Shown: piece by piece, positions 25,249 to 34,503 of the stretch
Layout: every line of letters starts with the position of its first letter
Position numbering within the stretch: position 1 is the stretch's first letter
NCBI RefSeq assembly: GCF_027359595.1
Contig: NZ_CP114783.1
Coordinates: 496,001-560,000 of the forward strand
DNA from: Prochlorococcus marinus str. MIT 0912
GTDB lineage: Bacteria; Cyanobacteriota; Cyanobacteriia; PCC-6307; Cyanobiaceae
DNA length: 64,000 bases
Direction: 5' to 3'
Program-made: the position numbers and the translations under genes
The notes under the pieces: model-generated
Database searches by the model: none
The model's input: only the letters and a program-made list of their open reading frames with translations
Told to the model about the DNA's origin: nothing

Positions 25249-26889
25249 ATGAATTTATTTCTGTTAACATATTTATTAGCAGCAGATCTATTTTCAAGCG
25301 AAATAAATAGCTTATCCTCTAATAAAAATTCAATAATATCTTCGAAATTGAAGCTAGATCAAAATATTGGACATAGCATTAATGTGGTTGAAGCAAAAGC
25401 TCAATGGTTACCAGAAGTGAAAGGATGGATTCCTTATAGTGATACTTTTATAGAATCATTGCTGAATAAATGCAAAAGAAAAGGTAAAAGCGAAACATTA
25501 TTAAATTGTGCTTCCCTGTTAAATACAAATTTAGTTAAAGATGGATATATAACCAGTAGGGTTTATTCTATTGATAAAGATAATCAGAAATTTATAGAAA
25601 TAATCAAAGGGAAATTAGTTGAAATTAGGATTTCATCAAATGATGAGATATTAAAAAAGTACATTAAAAACAAAACAAATTCACTCATAGATAAAGTTTT
25701 GCATATTCCAACTCTAGAAAATATTATAAATGAAATCAATAAAGATAATAACACCTCTAATGTTAGTGGAGATTTATCTACATTAGGTAGTGATCCTTCT
25801 AAAACAATTTTAAATATTAATGTTGAAAGACTTTCAAAGAGATGGGACAATGAAATATCGATTTCAAATCAAGGTATAACAGGTAGTGGTGAATTAAGGA
25901 CAAATTTACTTATAAAAAGAAATAACCTAGTTGATTGGAATGATTTATTAATTTTAAATAATGAAGTTACTTCTGATATTAATTTTAATATTGGAAATTT
26001 TAGTAGCTTTATTATTTACGAGAAGCCTATATTTGAAGATGTTTACTTTACTAGCTCATTTGGTATATCCAATAGAAAATTAATAGAAGCTAATAAACCT
26101 ATTAACAAAATCAGATTTCGTCAGATACAGGGGTTGGGAAAAATAACTAAAGAGATGATTTCAAAATCAGATTTTAAATTAAATTCTTATATGGGTATTA
26201 ATTTAAGTAAAAGTGAAAGCTTTCTCTCTGAAGATAGGATAGGTTTAATTAAAGGAGGAGGTGATAAAGGAGTCTTGCAAACTGGTTATATAGATACTGG
26301 AATTAACATATTTTCTAAGAGGAAAAAAATAAATTTACAAGGTAATTTATCTTTACTCCAGTCAATTAGTGGTTTAACTCCTTATGATCAAAGAAAAAAT
26401 CTAAGAAATGATAATATTCCACTATCCAAGGCTAAAGCTATTATTACTAGACTAGATTTCGAAAAAATATTTAATAATAAGATCAGTTTTAATTCCCAAT
26501 TCAATTCTCAAATTGCCCTAGGTAAATTGCCTAGCGACATGAGTTTCTCTTTTGGAGGTGAAGACGGATTTAGTTCTCTCCCTTCCTCAATTGGTAGTGG
26601 CGATAGTGGTTGGTTTTTAATAAGTAGTTTTAGTAGAGAAATTGCGAATAATACAAAATATAGTCTTAAGGTATCCCCATTCTTTGGTATGGGTTTAATT
26701 CATAAGTCGTCACCAGAAGAAGAAAACGATTATGTGGCTTCAGGAGGAATAAAGATGTTGCTTGAAAAAGAGAATATTAATATTGAACTTGGACTAGTTG
26801 AAAAATTCTTAACTGAAAATAATTCTGGTAGTTGGAATAACTGGCTTCTGTCAAATGGTATTTATACTAAACTTGTATATAAATTTTAA
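25249..26889 (+). CDS. Two-partner secretion outer-membrane transporter (TpsB/FhaC/ShlB type)
   Basis: 546 residues. A hydrophobic start (MNLFLLTYLLAADLF) is followed by POTRA-like parts (residues ~90-200, ending in the LGSDPSKTILNINVE strand) and a beta-barrel with alternating pattern. LPSDMSFSFGGEDGFSSLP corresponds to the conserved motif 'LPsseqf.lGG...vRGf', in which the RGF is degenerate. It ends in KLVYKF, a Phe-terminal outer-membrane signature. An AGGAGA ribosome site lies before the ATG. Substrate not certain; the divergent CHAT protein is the obvious candidate, although it lacks a typical haemagglutinin-type TPS domain. Confidence 0.88.
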   Translation: MNLFLLTYLLAADLFSSEINSLSSNKNSIISSKLKLDQNIGHSINVVEAKAQWLPEVKGWIPYSDTFIESLLNKCKRKGKSETLLNCASLLNTNLVKDGYITSRVYSIDKDNQKFIEIIKGKLVEIRISSNDEILKKYIKNKTNSLIDKVLHIPTLENIINEINKDNNTSNVSGDLSTLGSDPSKTILNINVERLSKRWDNEISISNQGITGSGELRTNLLIKRNNLVDWNDLLILNNEVTSDINFNIGNFSSFIIYEKPIFEDVYFTSSFGISNRKLIEANKPINKIRFRQIQGLGKITKEMISKSDFKLNSYMGINLSKSESFLSEDRIGLIKGGGDKGVLQTGYIDTGINIFSKRKKINLQGNLSLLQSISGLTPYDQRKNLRNDNIPLSKAKAIITRLDFEKIFNNKISFNSQFNSQIALGKLPSDMSFSFGGEDGFSSLPSSIGSGDSGWFLISSFSREIANNTKYSLKVSPFFGMGLIHKSSPEEENDYVASGGIKMLLEKENINIELGLVEKFLTENNSGSWNNWLLSNGIYTKLVYKF

Positions 26890-26987
26890 TCTTTAAATAA
26901 TATATGTTAAATTTTAACTATGCTTAATTTTAATTAATCATATAATGTATTAGTAGTAGGAAATTCCTGTTTTAATTCTCTAAAACA

Positions 26988-28828
26988 ATGAAAATTAAGA
27001 GTGATTTTTCAAGAAGTTATTTATATTTTTTAGCAATAATTTCATTAGTCGTATTTTCAACAGCCCCATTCATAGAATCACTAGATTTACTCATATTTGA
27101 TATAGTAACATCCTTATCTATTAGAAAATCTACACCAAATAAGCACATATCTATTATTGGAATATCAGAGACAGATTTAAAGAAGTATAAATGGCCTATA
27201 GATGATAAATATCTTTGTGAGGCTATAAAAAAAATACATCAGTTTGAACCTAAAGCAATAGGAATAGATATTTATAGGGATATTGGAATAGGAGATAAAA
27301 AACAATGTTTAATAGATCTCATAAACAATACGAGAAAATTGGTTTCGATTTATAGTATCGTAGAAAATATTGAAGCAATACCTCAATCACCTAACGAACA
27401 AATAGCTTATAATGATATAATTTTGGATAGAGACAGAGTTGTAAGAAGAGATTTATTACATGTTAGTAGTAAATCTGAAAGAGAGGTATCTCTACCAATG
27501 AGATTAACAGAAATATATTTACAGAATAACAATATTTATAGGGAGATAGAATCTTTAAATCCTAATAAGTGGCTAAATAAAAATTCAGGGGGATATATTA
27601 ATATAGACTCATCAGGTTATCAGTCTTTGCTATCTTATAAATCTATTTTTAATTATAAACAATATACACTTGATGAGATACTTAATAATAACTTTGACCC
27701 TACGTATATAAAAGATAAAATAGTAATTTTAGGAAGTACAGCTGAATCTTTAAAGGATTTTTATGAAGTACCCTTAAGTAAAACAATAATTTCTGATTCA
27801 TTTTATCAAGTTCCTGGCGTAATTATTCATGCGATTCGTACAAACTCACTTATAAATTTACTTGAAACCAATAATTTTGAAATCACAGCATTAAATCTAG
27901 ATAAAAAATTAATCATTAATATCCTAAATTTTTTAATAACCTTAGTTATTGTTGAAAGGTCAACGAAAATCATTAGATCTCTCATAAAACTTGTTTTATT
28001 TATTTTATTATTTTCAATTTTAAATATAAGTTTATTGTTTTATGGTTTTTGGATTAGTACCACTTTGCCCATATTATCAATACTATTACCAGGTTGTTTA
28101 GGTTTAATTCAAAGAGGTATAACTAGTCAGAGACATCATAAGATAATAAGAAAACTACTTGGGCAAACTACTTCTCCTGAAATAGCAGAGCAATTATGGT
28201 TGAGCAGAGATTCAATAATAAAGGATGGAAAATTATATGGTAAGGAGCAAATTGTTACTGCTTTATTTTTAGACATTTGTGATTTCACATCCGCATCAGA
28301 AAATTTATCACCATCTGAATTAATTAGCTGGTTAAATGAGATACTAAGTTTTTGTGTTGATAAGGTAATTATCAATAATGGTATTGTTAATAAATTTACG
28401 GGTGATGGACTTTTAGCAATATACGGTGCCCCTGTTAGCTCTGGGACAGGTAAGGATGCACTCAATTCTATTAATACAGCAAAAATGATAATTAAAGATC
28501 TATCGTCTTTAAACGATAGTTTAAAATATAAAGATTACCCTAAAGCACGGATTAGAATAGGTATTCATTCGGGTTTAGCTACTACAGGTTCATTGGGAAC
28601 CAGTGATAGACTTGAGTATGCGGTTATTGGAGAGACTATCAATTGTGCATCAAGACTAGAAAGTTTTGATAAAACAAGAAATATTAGTGATGTAAGAGTT
28701 TTAGTTTCTGGAGAAACAAAAAAGAAGTTCTAAAAATTAATAGTGATATTAGTTTTACAGAGTGGGGGGAACAAAAAGTAAAAGGATTAGATAGAATGAT
28801 AGATATATATGAAATTAAAGGCAAATAA
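26988..28828 (+). CDS. CHASE2-domain adenylate cyclase (needs a -1 frameshift at 28718-28724)
   Basis: Zero frame: 581 residues to a stop at 28731. Residues ~10-30 form a TM helix, ~35-300 a CHASE2 extracytoplasmic sensor (GIDIYRDIG, GSTAESLKDFYEVPL), ~305-370 two or three TM helices, and ~400-581 a class III cyclase. Metal-binding Asp429 and Asp473 are 44 residues apart, and Lys469 in NKFTGDG favours ATP. The expected end (FTEWGEQKVKGLDRMIDIYE) is in the -1 frame. An A AAA AAG heptamer at 28718 sits exactly where a -1 slip would join them, giving 613 residues ending at 28828. Either programmed frameshifting or an indel. Confidence 0.9.
28718..28724 (+). promoter_or_regulatory. A AAA AAG slippery heptamer in the cyclase gene
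   Basis: In zero frame the codons are ACA AAA AAG AAG TTC TAA. A -1 slip on AAA AAG gives GAA GTT CTA AAA ATT and then an open frame to 28828 with typical cyclase C-terminal text. The heptamer is the one used in E. coli dnaX. No Shine-Dalgarno stimulator or stable hairpin is obvious. Confidence 0.5.
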
Positions 28829-29420
28829 TTTTGACGTTTTCAGAGATCTTATTAGTTATTTTTTTGTTTAAGTTAGTTAATATTTCTAAATCTTTTTTTG
28901 ATATTCTATTACCACATGAATTGTAGGCTTTATTTATAAATTTTCTATATTTTATATTTTCCATATTATTATCTGATGAAATATAGGTAGAAACAGGATT
29001 AGAATGATTAGATATAAAATTATACATATTATCTGAGTATTTATCCGAACATTTAAAGTATGATTTCCATAATATATTATTTTCTATTTTTGGAATTTTA
29101 AATATCAATAGGGACTCTCCTAAACTATTGAATACCATTTCATGTTCGAAATTCTTATTATATAAGAATTGGACTATTAGAGGATTAGCTTGTTTAGTTT
29201 TACCTAAATATACAGCTAAAAGTCTATTTTTATCTGGCATATACTTATTCGCTGATGGTACAACATGGATAAGTAATCTGGAGCCACATTCACCTCTAGT
29301 ACCACCTCCTATTCTGCTGGTTGGGAATGTATTTCTATCGCTAGCAGATACAAAATGTGCGCTAATAGATAATAAACAAACAGAGCAAAAATAGAATAAA
29401 TTTGATCTTAATATTGTCAT
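28815..29420 (-). CDS. DUF928-family secreted protein
   Basis: 201 residues. The signal peptide is MTILRSNLFYFCSVCLLSIS with a SASD cleavage region. The mature start TFPTSRIGGGTRGEC is the DUF928 hallmark (RR-[VI]-GGG-[ST]-RG-x-C). The family is cyanobacterial, periplasmic, and in many genomes sits by CHAT, CHASE2 and TpsB genes, as here. Its start overlaps the stop of the DUF3307 gene (ATGA), so they are coupled. The stop overlaps the extended cyclase end by 14 bp (convergent). Confidence 0.85.
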   Translation of the reverse strand: MTILRSNLFYFCSVCLLSISAHFVSASDRNTFPTSRIGGGTRGECGSRLLIHVVPSANKYMPDKNRLLAVYLGKTKQANPLIVQFLYNKNFEHEMVFNSLGESLLIFKIPKIENNILWKSYFKCSDKYSDNMYNFISNHSNPVSTYISSDNNMENIKYRKFINKAYNSCGNRISKKDLEILTNLNKKITNKISENVKIICL

Positions 29421-29782
29421 TTTATTAACCCTAATGTTGTAGGAGTAAGGTTCAAGGCAAGGAATGACAACACTATTTTACAAATAATATGAAGAAGTTG
29501 ATCAGTGTTAAATGTATAAAGTTTGATACATTTTCCATGATCTATAGAGCAATGCATAATCATTTCTAGTAAACCTAAGAGAGGAATACCAGTAACAAGA
29601 ATTACTAATAGACCATGAGTAGCACCATGAGCTGTTAGCCACCATATGGAATCTATCGCATTATTTTTTGCTGGATTTTTTCCTTCAGCCATTAAAGTTG
29701 ATTGAAGAACAAAATCCCCAATCATATGAAACATTAATAAAAGAATTAATAGATTAAAATAATTGGTAAGTGTATTTGTCAT
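29417..29782 (-). CDS. DUF3307-family membrane protein
   Basis: 121 residues with four hydrophobic segments and the DUF3307 signatures: FHMIGDFVLQSTLMAEGK (HxxxDFxLQ...MA..K), a [LI]..HGATHGLLV helix, HCSIDHGKC and a TDQLLHIICKIV end. Such proteins occur in phage and stress islands; role unknown. A CRP-type palindrome lies 85 bp upstream, and it is coupled to the DUF928 gene. Confidence 0.82.
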   Translation of the reverse strand: MTNTLTNYFNLLILLLMFHMIGDFVLQSTLMAEGKNPAKNNAIDSIWWLTAHGATHGLLVILVTGIPLLGLLEMIMHCSIDHGKCIKLYTFNTDQLLHIICKIVLSFLALNLTPTTLGLIK

Positions 29783-29858
29783 GATAGTGAGTTTATTGAA
29801 TATGTGTCTAATATAAATCTCTTATTATTAATAACTAATGATTTCTGTCAAAATTAAT

Positions 29859-29874
29859 TGTGATCTAGATCACA
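29859..29874 (-). promoter_or_regulatory. CRP-type site before DUF3307-DUF928
   Basis: TGTGATCTAGATCACA is a fully symmetric palindrome with TGTGA half-sites, centre 84.5 bp before the ATG at 29782. It also lies just after the crp-like gene. Confidence 0.78.
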
Positions 29875-29882
29875 ATTAAGAA

Positions 29883-30569
29883 TTAATAGCTTATATTCCT
29901 TTTAATCAATGAACTTTTATCTTCTATAGTTAAAGAATACTCAGTTTCTAAAATAATTCTTCTAGCTTTGAGTTTGCTAAGTGTTCTAGATGCCGTTTCT
30001 CTTGATAAACCTGCAATAGAAGCAATTTCCTTTTGCATAACTTTGGAGATTTCAATATTATCTGAAGAGATTAAAGATGTTGATTTTTTTGCTATGTAGA
30101 CAAAAGCATCAAGATATCTAGTCATTGCATCTCCCTTTTGGATGGTAAACCTATGATTCAAATCTCTTAATTTTCCAGCTTGATATTTTGCTAACTGTAT
30201 AGAGAATAAGGGAGAGCTATTAACTAACTGCAAATATTTTTTTTCAGGAAACTTATATATTGTCATAGCGGTAATTGATAGTACATCAGCAGATCTCGTC
30301 TGATCCTCTAAACCAGCCATTTCTCCAAAAACATCTCCTTCACCCGCTATTGCATAAATAACCTCTTCTCCATCAGCAGTAATAGATCTAATTTTGGCGA
30401 CCCCTTTGCCAATTAGAAATAATGTTTTTCCCCAGTCTTGTTCTAAGACTATATTTTGATGATCATCAATGAAACTAGTTAAGTGATCAGTTAGTAAGAA
30501 ATCTGCCTCTTCATCATTCAATTTTGAAAACAAGGGAATACTTTTTAATTGATTTGAATCAAGCTTCAT
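29883..30569 (-). CDS. CRP/FNR-family transcription regulator
   Basis: 228 residues. The cyclic-nucleotide domain (residues ~10-125) has an intact phosphate-binding cassette, FGEMAGLEDQTRSADV, with Glu83 and Arg92, so cAMP binding is expected. The dimer helix follows, then a winged HTH with EIASIAGLSRETASRTLSKL. Arg190, Glu191 and Arg195 of the recognition helix match Arg180, Glu181 and Arg185 of E. coli CRP, which read TGTGA. The window contains six perfect TGTGA-N6-TCACA sites, the natural targets. It stands between the cyclase/DUF928 group and the exporter operon and is divergent from the latter. Confidence 0.93.
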   Translation of the reverse strand: MKLDSNQLKSIPLFSKLNDEEADFLLTDHLTSFIDDHQNIVLEQDWGKTLFLIGKGVAKIRSITADGEEVIYAIAGEGDVFGEMAGLEDQTRSADVLSITAMTIYKFPEKKYLQLVNSSPLFSIQLAKYQAGKLRDLNHRFTIQKGDAMTRYLDAFVYIAKKSTSLISSDNIEISKVMQKEIASIAGLSRETASRTLSKLKARRIILETEYSLTIEDKSSLIKRNISY

Positions 30570-30715
30570 AAATTGAATACATATTTTTTATTATAAACAT
30601 GTCATAACCTTACCTCAAGGGAAGAAATATTTACTATATGAATTAATTGCAAGAATAGTTGATTTCTCATGGGAGGAAACTATTATTTATATATAAATTC
30701 TGTCTTCTGCTATTG

Positions 30716-31732
30716 ATGGATTTCAATTTTTTTAAAATAGCAGATCGACTTTTGGTTGATTGGGTAAATAAAAATGCACAATTAATTAATATTCAAAAAG
30801 AAAGTTTTTTAATAAATGAATCCAAAATGTTAAACAGTATATTTATACTTGTTTCAGGGAGTTTAGAAGTAATAAAATCAGTTAAAGATTCAGATCCACT
30901 TGTACTTTCCACTCTAAATGAAGGTGCGATGATCGGAGAAATGTCCTTCATGTTGGCTTCTAATCCTTCCGCATCAGTCATTTCGAAATCTGAAATTGAA
31001 ATATTAAAAATTGATTTTCATTTGCTTAGAAATGAATTTTCAAGGAATAAATTACTTTCTAGCTCTTTTTATAAACTTATTTCTATAAAGCTTTGTTATC
31101 AATTATTAACACAAAATAAATTAATTGGATATTCACATAGCAAATATAATGACGAGAGAGAGCCACTTAGAAAATTCATTTCATTATTTTCATCTCTTAA
31201 TGAAATTGATATTGATTGGATTTCACAAAAAAGCAAGTTAATTACATTTGAGAAAGATGACTTTGTAATCAATCAAGGAGAAATACTTAATTATGTTTAT
31301 ATAGTTATCTCAGGGAAAGGAGATGTTCTTATTAATGTAGATGAACAAAATAAGATAGTTGGCATTTCAAAAAGAGGAGAGCTTTTGGGCGAGACTTCTA
31401 TGCTAGTAGAAGAACAGAAATATGCTTCTGCATCAATAAAAGCAATTACACAGATGGATATATTGGCAATTTCTAGAAATACTTTATATGAAAAAATTTA
31501 TGAGGATATTGATTTTGCAATTAGATTTTATAAAGGTTTAGCAATAATGCTTTCTCAACGCTCAAGAGATCAACTCAAAAGGCTTGATATCGAATTTCAA
31601 TTTTATGAATATCATAATTATGATATTAAAAGAGATTTTGAAGAAGATGAATTAAATCTTGAATTAATGTCATCAATATCCAAAGCTTCTAATCACTTTG
31701 ATCGTCTTTGTAATCAGCTTTATTCCACTTAA
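30716..31732 (+). CDS. Protein with two cyclic-nucleotide-binding-like domains
   Basis: 338 residues from MDFNFFKIADRL; the longer TTG/ATG frame from 30659 adds a poorly coding segment. Two CNB-like beta-barrels lie at about residues 15-130 and 170-300 (LVSGSLEVIK and VISGKGDVLI). In both, the phosphate-binding Arg is replaced (GEMSFMLASNPSASV and GETSMLVEEQKYASAS), so classical cAMP binding is doubtful. No HTH. It is the first gene of the exporter operon with a 5-bp gap to the next, so it may be a regulatory subunit of the transporter. Confidence 0.85.
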   Translation: MDFNFFKIADRLLVDWVNKNAQLINIQKESFLINESKMLNSIFILVSGSLEVIKSVKDSDPLVLSTLNEGAMIGEMSFMLASNPSASVISKSEIEILKIDFHLLRNEFSRNKLLSSSFYKLISIKLCYQLLTQNKLIGYSHSKYNDEREPLRKFISLFSSLNEIDIDWISQKSKLITFEKDDFVINQGEILNYVYIVISGKGDVLINVDEQNKIVGISKRGELLGETSMLVEEQKYASASIKAITQMDILAISRNTLYEKIYEDIDFAIRFYKGLAIMLSQRSRDQLKRLDIEFQFYEYHNYDIKRDFEEDELNLELMSSISKASNHFDRLCNQLYST

Positions 31733-31737
31733 ATATT

Positions 31738-34491
31738 TTGGATACCTTACACATACTAGATGGAGATATACTATTACTCCCATCAAAAGACATTTTTATT
31801 GAGAAGGGCTCGTTAATAATTATTGCTGAGGTTCGTGAATCTAAAACTTCGGAAGTTCTTTATAGAAAAGTAATAAAAGAATTTAAAGAAGGTGATCTAA
31901 TACCAATAATTAAGACTGAAAATAATATATTGTTATATATTAGAGCACTAGATGAAACAATAATAAAGGACTATCAGTTTAAAACACAAGCTGAGTTAAA
32001 TGAATGTGAAAATAATATATTTTTAAGCTTGATAGATTTGTATATAAATAATCCTAAAAGTCAAGAATTAAAATTGAAAGATATTAAAAGTCTTAATGAA
32101 TTAATTAATTTATTATTATCAATTGAGACTGATTATCAAGAATCAAGAATTCTTTCTCAGGGAAAAAATGATATAGAGTCATCTCTTTTAGATACCTTAG
32201 ATTATAATGATAATCTTGTATCTAAAAATAAAAAACCAGGAGATAATAATATAAATTTCTTTCATCAATGTTTATCATTTTTTTCAAACGATTCTGAATC
32301 TTCTATACCTTCTAATAATTTAAGCTTTGACCCTAAAAACTTTGATGATCTGCAATATCTATTAAATAAGTATTCTCTTGTTGCTAGGGAAATAGAATTA
32401 GATGATCAATCTTTTACCAATGACTGTGGAGATTTACTCCTTTTTTTAGAGGACCATGATGACTGTCCAGTTGCTATGAAATCATGTTCTAATGGATATC
32501 TAATCCTTAATCCATTATCTTCTCAAATACCTTTTAGAATTTATAAAACAGGAGACATTGATATTAGGTTTAACTCTCGAGCTTACTCTATCTATCCAAC
32601 TTTTAAACCTAATGATCTAACTACATTGGGCTTATTAAGATTCAGTTATGGAAAACCAACTAATACACAAAAATTCATATTGTCAGGGTTGTTTTCTGGA
32701 TTACTAATCGGATTTATCCTTGCTATTGGTAAAGACATAGGAGCTTCAAGATGGATATTTGGTATGGGATTTTCAGGTTTACTTGTAGGCACGACATTAG
32801 GCTTCCTTACAGGCGGTTTTCGTATAGCTGTATTACTTATGTTTTTGTCAACACTTTTAGGATTAATTGTTCCAACCTTTAACACATTTATTACTAATTA
32901 TGCTTTGCCAGACAGAGACTTCAGTATGCTTGTTCAACTTTCATTTATACTTATTTTTTCTGGAATAGTTAGAGTATCACTAGAGTGGACTCAAAATCGT
33001 TTTATTCAAATAGCTCAACAAAAAGGTAGCTTCAAAACTCAAATAGCATCAATAAACCGTCTCTTATCCTTACCAATGCAGTTTTTTAGAAAGTATACTT
33101 TTGGCGATCTTCAACTACGCTTCTTTTCAATCGATGAACTTAGAGTTGAAATTCAAAATCTACTTGAAGGAGGATTAATTAGAGCTTCTTTAACTAGTAT
33201 ATATATACTTTTCATGCTTAGAATAAGCGTTAAATTAACATTCTTAGCAATTATAATTGCTTTGATATTAATTATCCCAACAATTGTAATTGGCTTACAA
33301 ACAAGACCACTTGAGAGAAGGCAACAAGAACTAGAAGGGGAAGCCCAAAGCCGGAACTTAGAGATCATAAATTCAGTCTCAAAGTTAAGGCTTGCTTCAG
33401 CTGAATACGAAGCTTCAAGATGGTGGGCAAGTAGTTATAGAAGAATTATTAATATAGAAATGATACTTGATGCAAAGGAATCAGTTTCTCAGGTTCTTCA
33501 GTCGATAATACCTAATCTTGGTTATTTACTTATATATATAGTAATAACCAGGTTAGGTTCCGAAGCCTTATTAGATTCAAATAACATTGCACCTAATCTC
33601 GGACAATTACTTGGTTTCTTTTCTGCTTTTGCAACCTTTATAGGTGCAATGGTTAGCCTATCTGATTTAATTGTTGGATCTTTTGATTTGCCAATAATAT
33701 TTGAACGAGCGAAACCAATTCTTAAAGAATTACCCGAAGACTCTCAAGATTTATATGATCCAGGAAATTTATCTGGAAATATAAAGATTGAAAATCTTCG
33801 TTATCAATATAATTTAGAGTCTCCTTTTGTTCTTAATAACCTAAACCTTTCTATTAAGTCTGGTCAGTTTGTTGCTTTAACAGGTGCTTCAGGTTGTGGA
33901 AAAAGTACTATTGTTAAAATACTTTTAGGTTTTGATAAGGTAATTGAAGGTAATATTTATTTTGATGGTATGAATTTAAATGGATTGAGGAAAGATCTTA
34001 TAAGAAAAAGAATAGGAACTGTTAGTCAGAATTCATCTATTTTTGCAGGAAATATTTTTGAATGTATTGCAGGTGGAAGGGTAATAACTTTAGAACAAGC
34101 TTGGGAAGCTATTCATATGGTTTCTTTAACCGAAGAAATTCAACTAATGCCTATGGGAATATACACAGTTATTCCTGAAGGAGGTGCAACACTTTCTGGA
34201 GGGCAAAAACAACGCCTAGCAATAGCAAGAGCATTAATTGGTAAACCACAAATATTAATTTTTGATGAGGCAACTAGTGCACTTGATAATCCTACGCAAG
34301 AAACAATAACCAGAAGTCTAGAGTCTCTAAATGTTACTAGAATTGTTATTGCGCATAGACTAACTACTATAAAAAATGCCGATAATATATTTGTAATTAA
34401 TAATGGAACAGTTGTTGAGGAAGGTAATTATCAAGAATTAATTAATAAAAACGGTCTATTTACTAATCTTGTAAAAAGACAAATCGCATAA
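31738..34491 (+). CDS. Peptide-exporter ABC transporter (permease-ATPase), NHLM type
   Basis: 917 residues, TTG start (no ATG nearby; start is 5 bp after the preceding stop). The N-terminal ~290 residues are non-membrane, with FDDLQYLLNKYSLVARE..., followed by TM segments (LSGLFSGLLIGFILAIG...), then an ABC domain with Walker A GASGCGKST, signature LSGGQKQRLAIARAL and Walker B ILIFDEATSALD. With the HlyD-type and C39-type genes it matches the NHLM/NHLP bacteriocin-export trio. Lacks a peptidase itself. Confidence 0.9.
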   Translation: MDTLHILDGDILLLPSKDIFIEKGSLIIIAEVRESKTSEVLYRKVIKEFKEGDLIPIIKTENNILLYIRALDETIIKDYQFKTQAELNECENNIFLSLIDLYINNPKSQELKLKDIKSLNELINLLLSIETDYQESRILSQGKNDIESSLLDTLDYNDNLVSKNKKPGDNNINFFHQCLSFFSNDSESSIPSNNLSFDPKNFDDLQYLLNKYSLVAREIELDDQSFTNDCGDLLLFLEDHDDCPVAMKSCSNGYLILNPLSSQIPFRIYKTGDIDIRFNSRAYSIYPTFKPNDLTTLGLLRFSYGKPTNTQKFILSGLFSGLLIGFILAIGKDIGASRWIFGMGFSGLLVGTTLGFLTGGFRIAVLLMFLSTLLGLIVPTFNTFITNYALPDRDFSMLVQLSFILIFSGIVRVSLEWTQNRFIQIAQQKGSFKTQIASINRLLSLPMQFFRKYTFGDLQLRFFSIDELRVEIQNLLEGGLIRASLTSIYILFMLRISVKLTFLAIIIALILIIPTIVIGLQTRPLERRQQELEGEAQSRNLEIINSVSKLRLASAEYEASRWWASSYRRIINIEMILDAKESVSQVLQSIIPNLGYLLIYIVITRLGSEALLDSNNIAPNLGQLLGFFSAFATFIGAMVSLSDLIVGSFDLPIIFERAKPILKELPEDSQDLYDPGNLSGNIKIENLRYQYNLESPFVLNNLNLSIKSGQFVALTGASGCGKSTIVKILLGFDKVIEGNIYFDGMNLNGLRKDLIRKRIGTVSQNSSIFAGNIFECIAGGRVITLEQAWEAIHMVSLTEEIQLMPMGIYTVIPEGGATLSGGQKQRLAIARALIGKPQILIFDEATSALDNPTQETITRSLESLNVTRIVIAHRLTTIKNADNIFVINNGTVVEEGNYQELINKNGLFTNLVKRQIA

Positions 34492-34503
34492 TTATCTAAA
34501 TAC

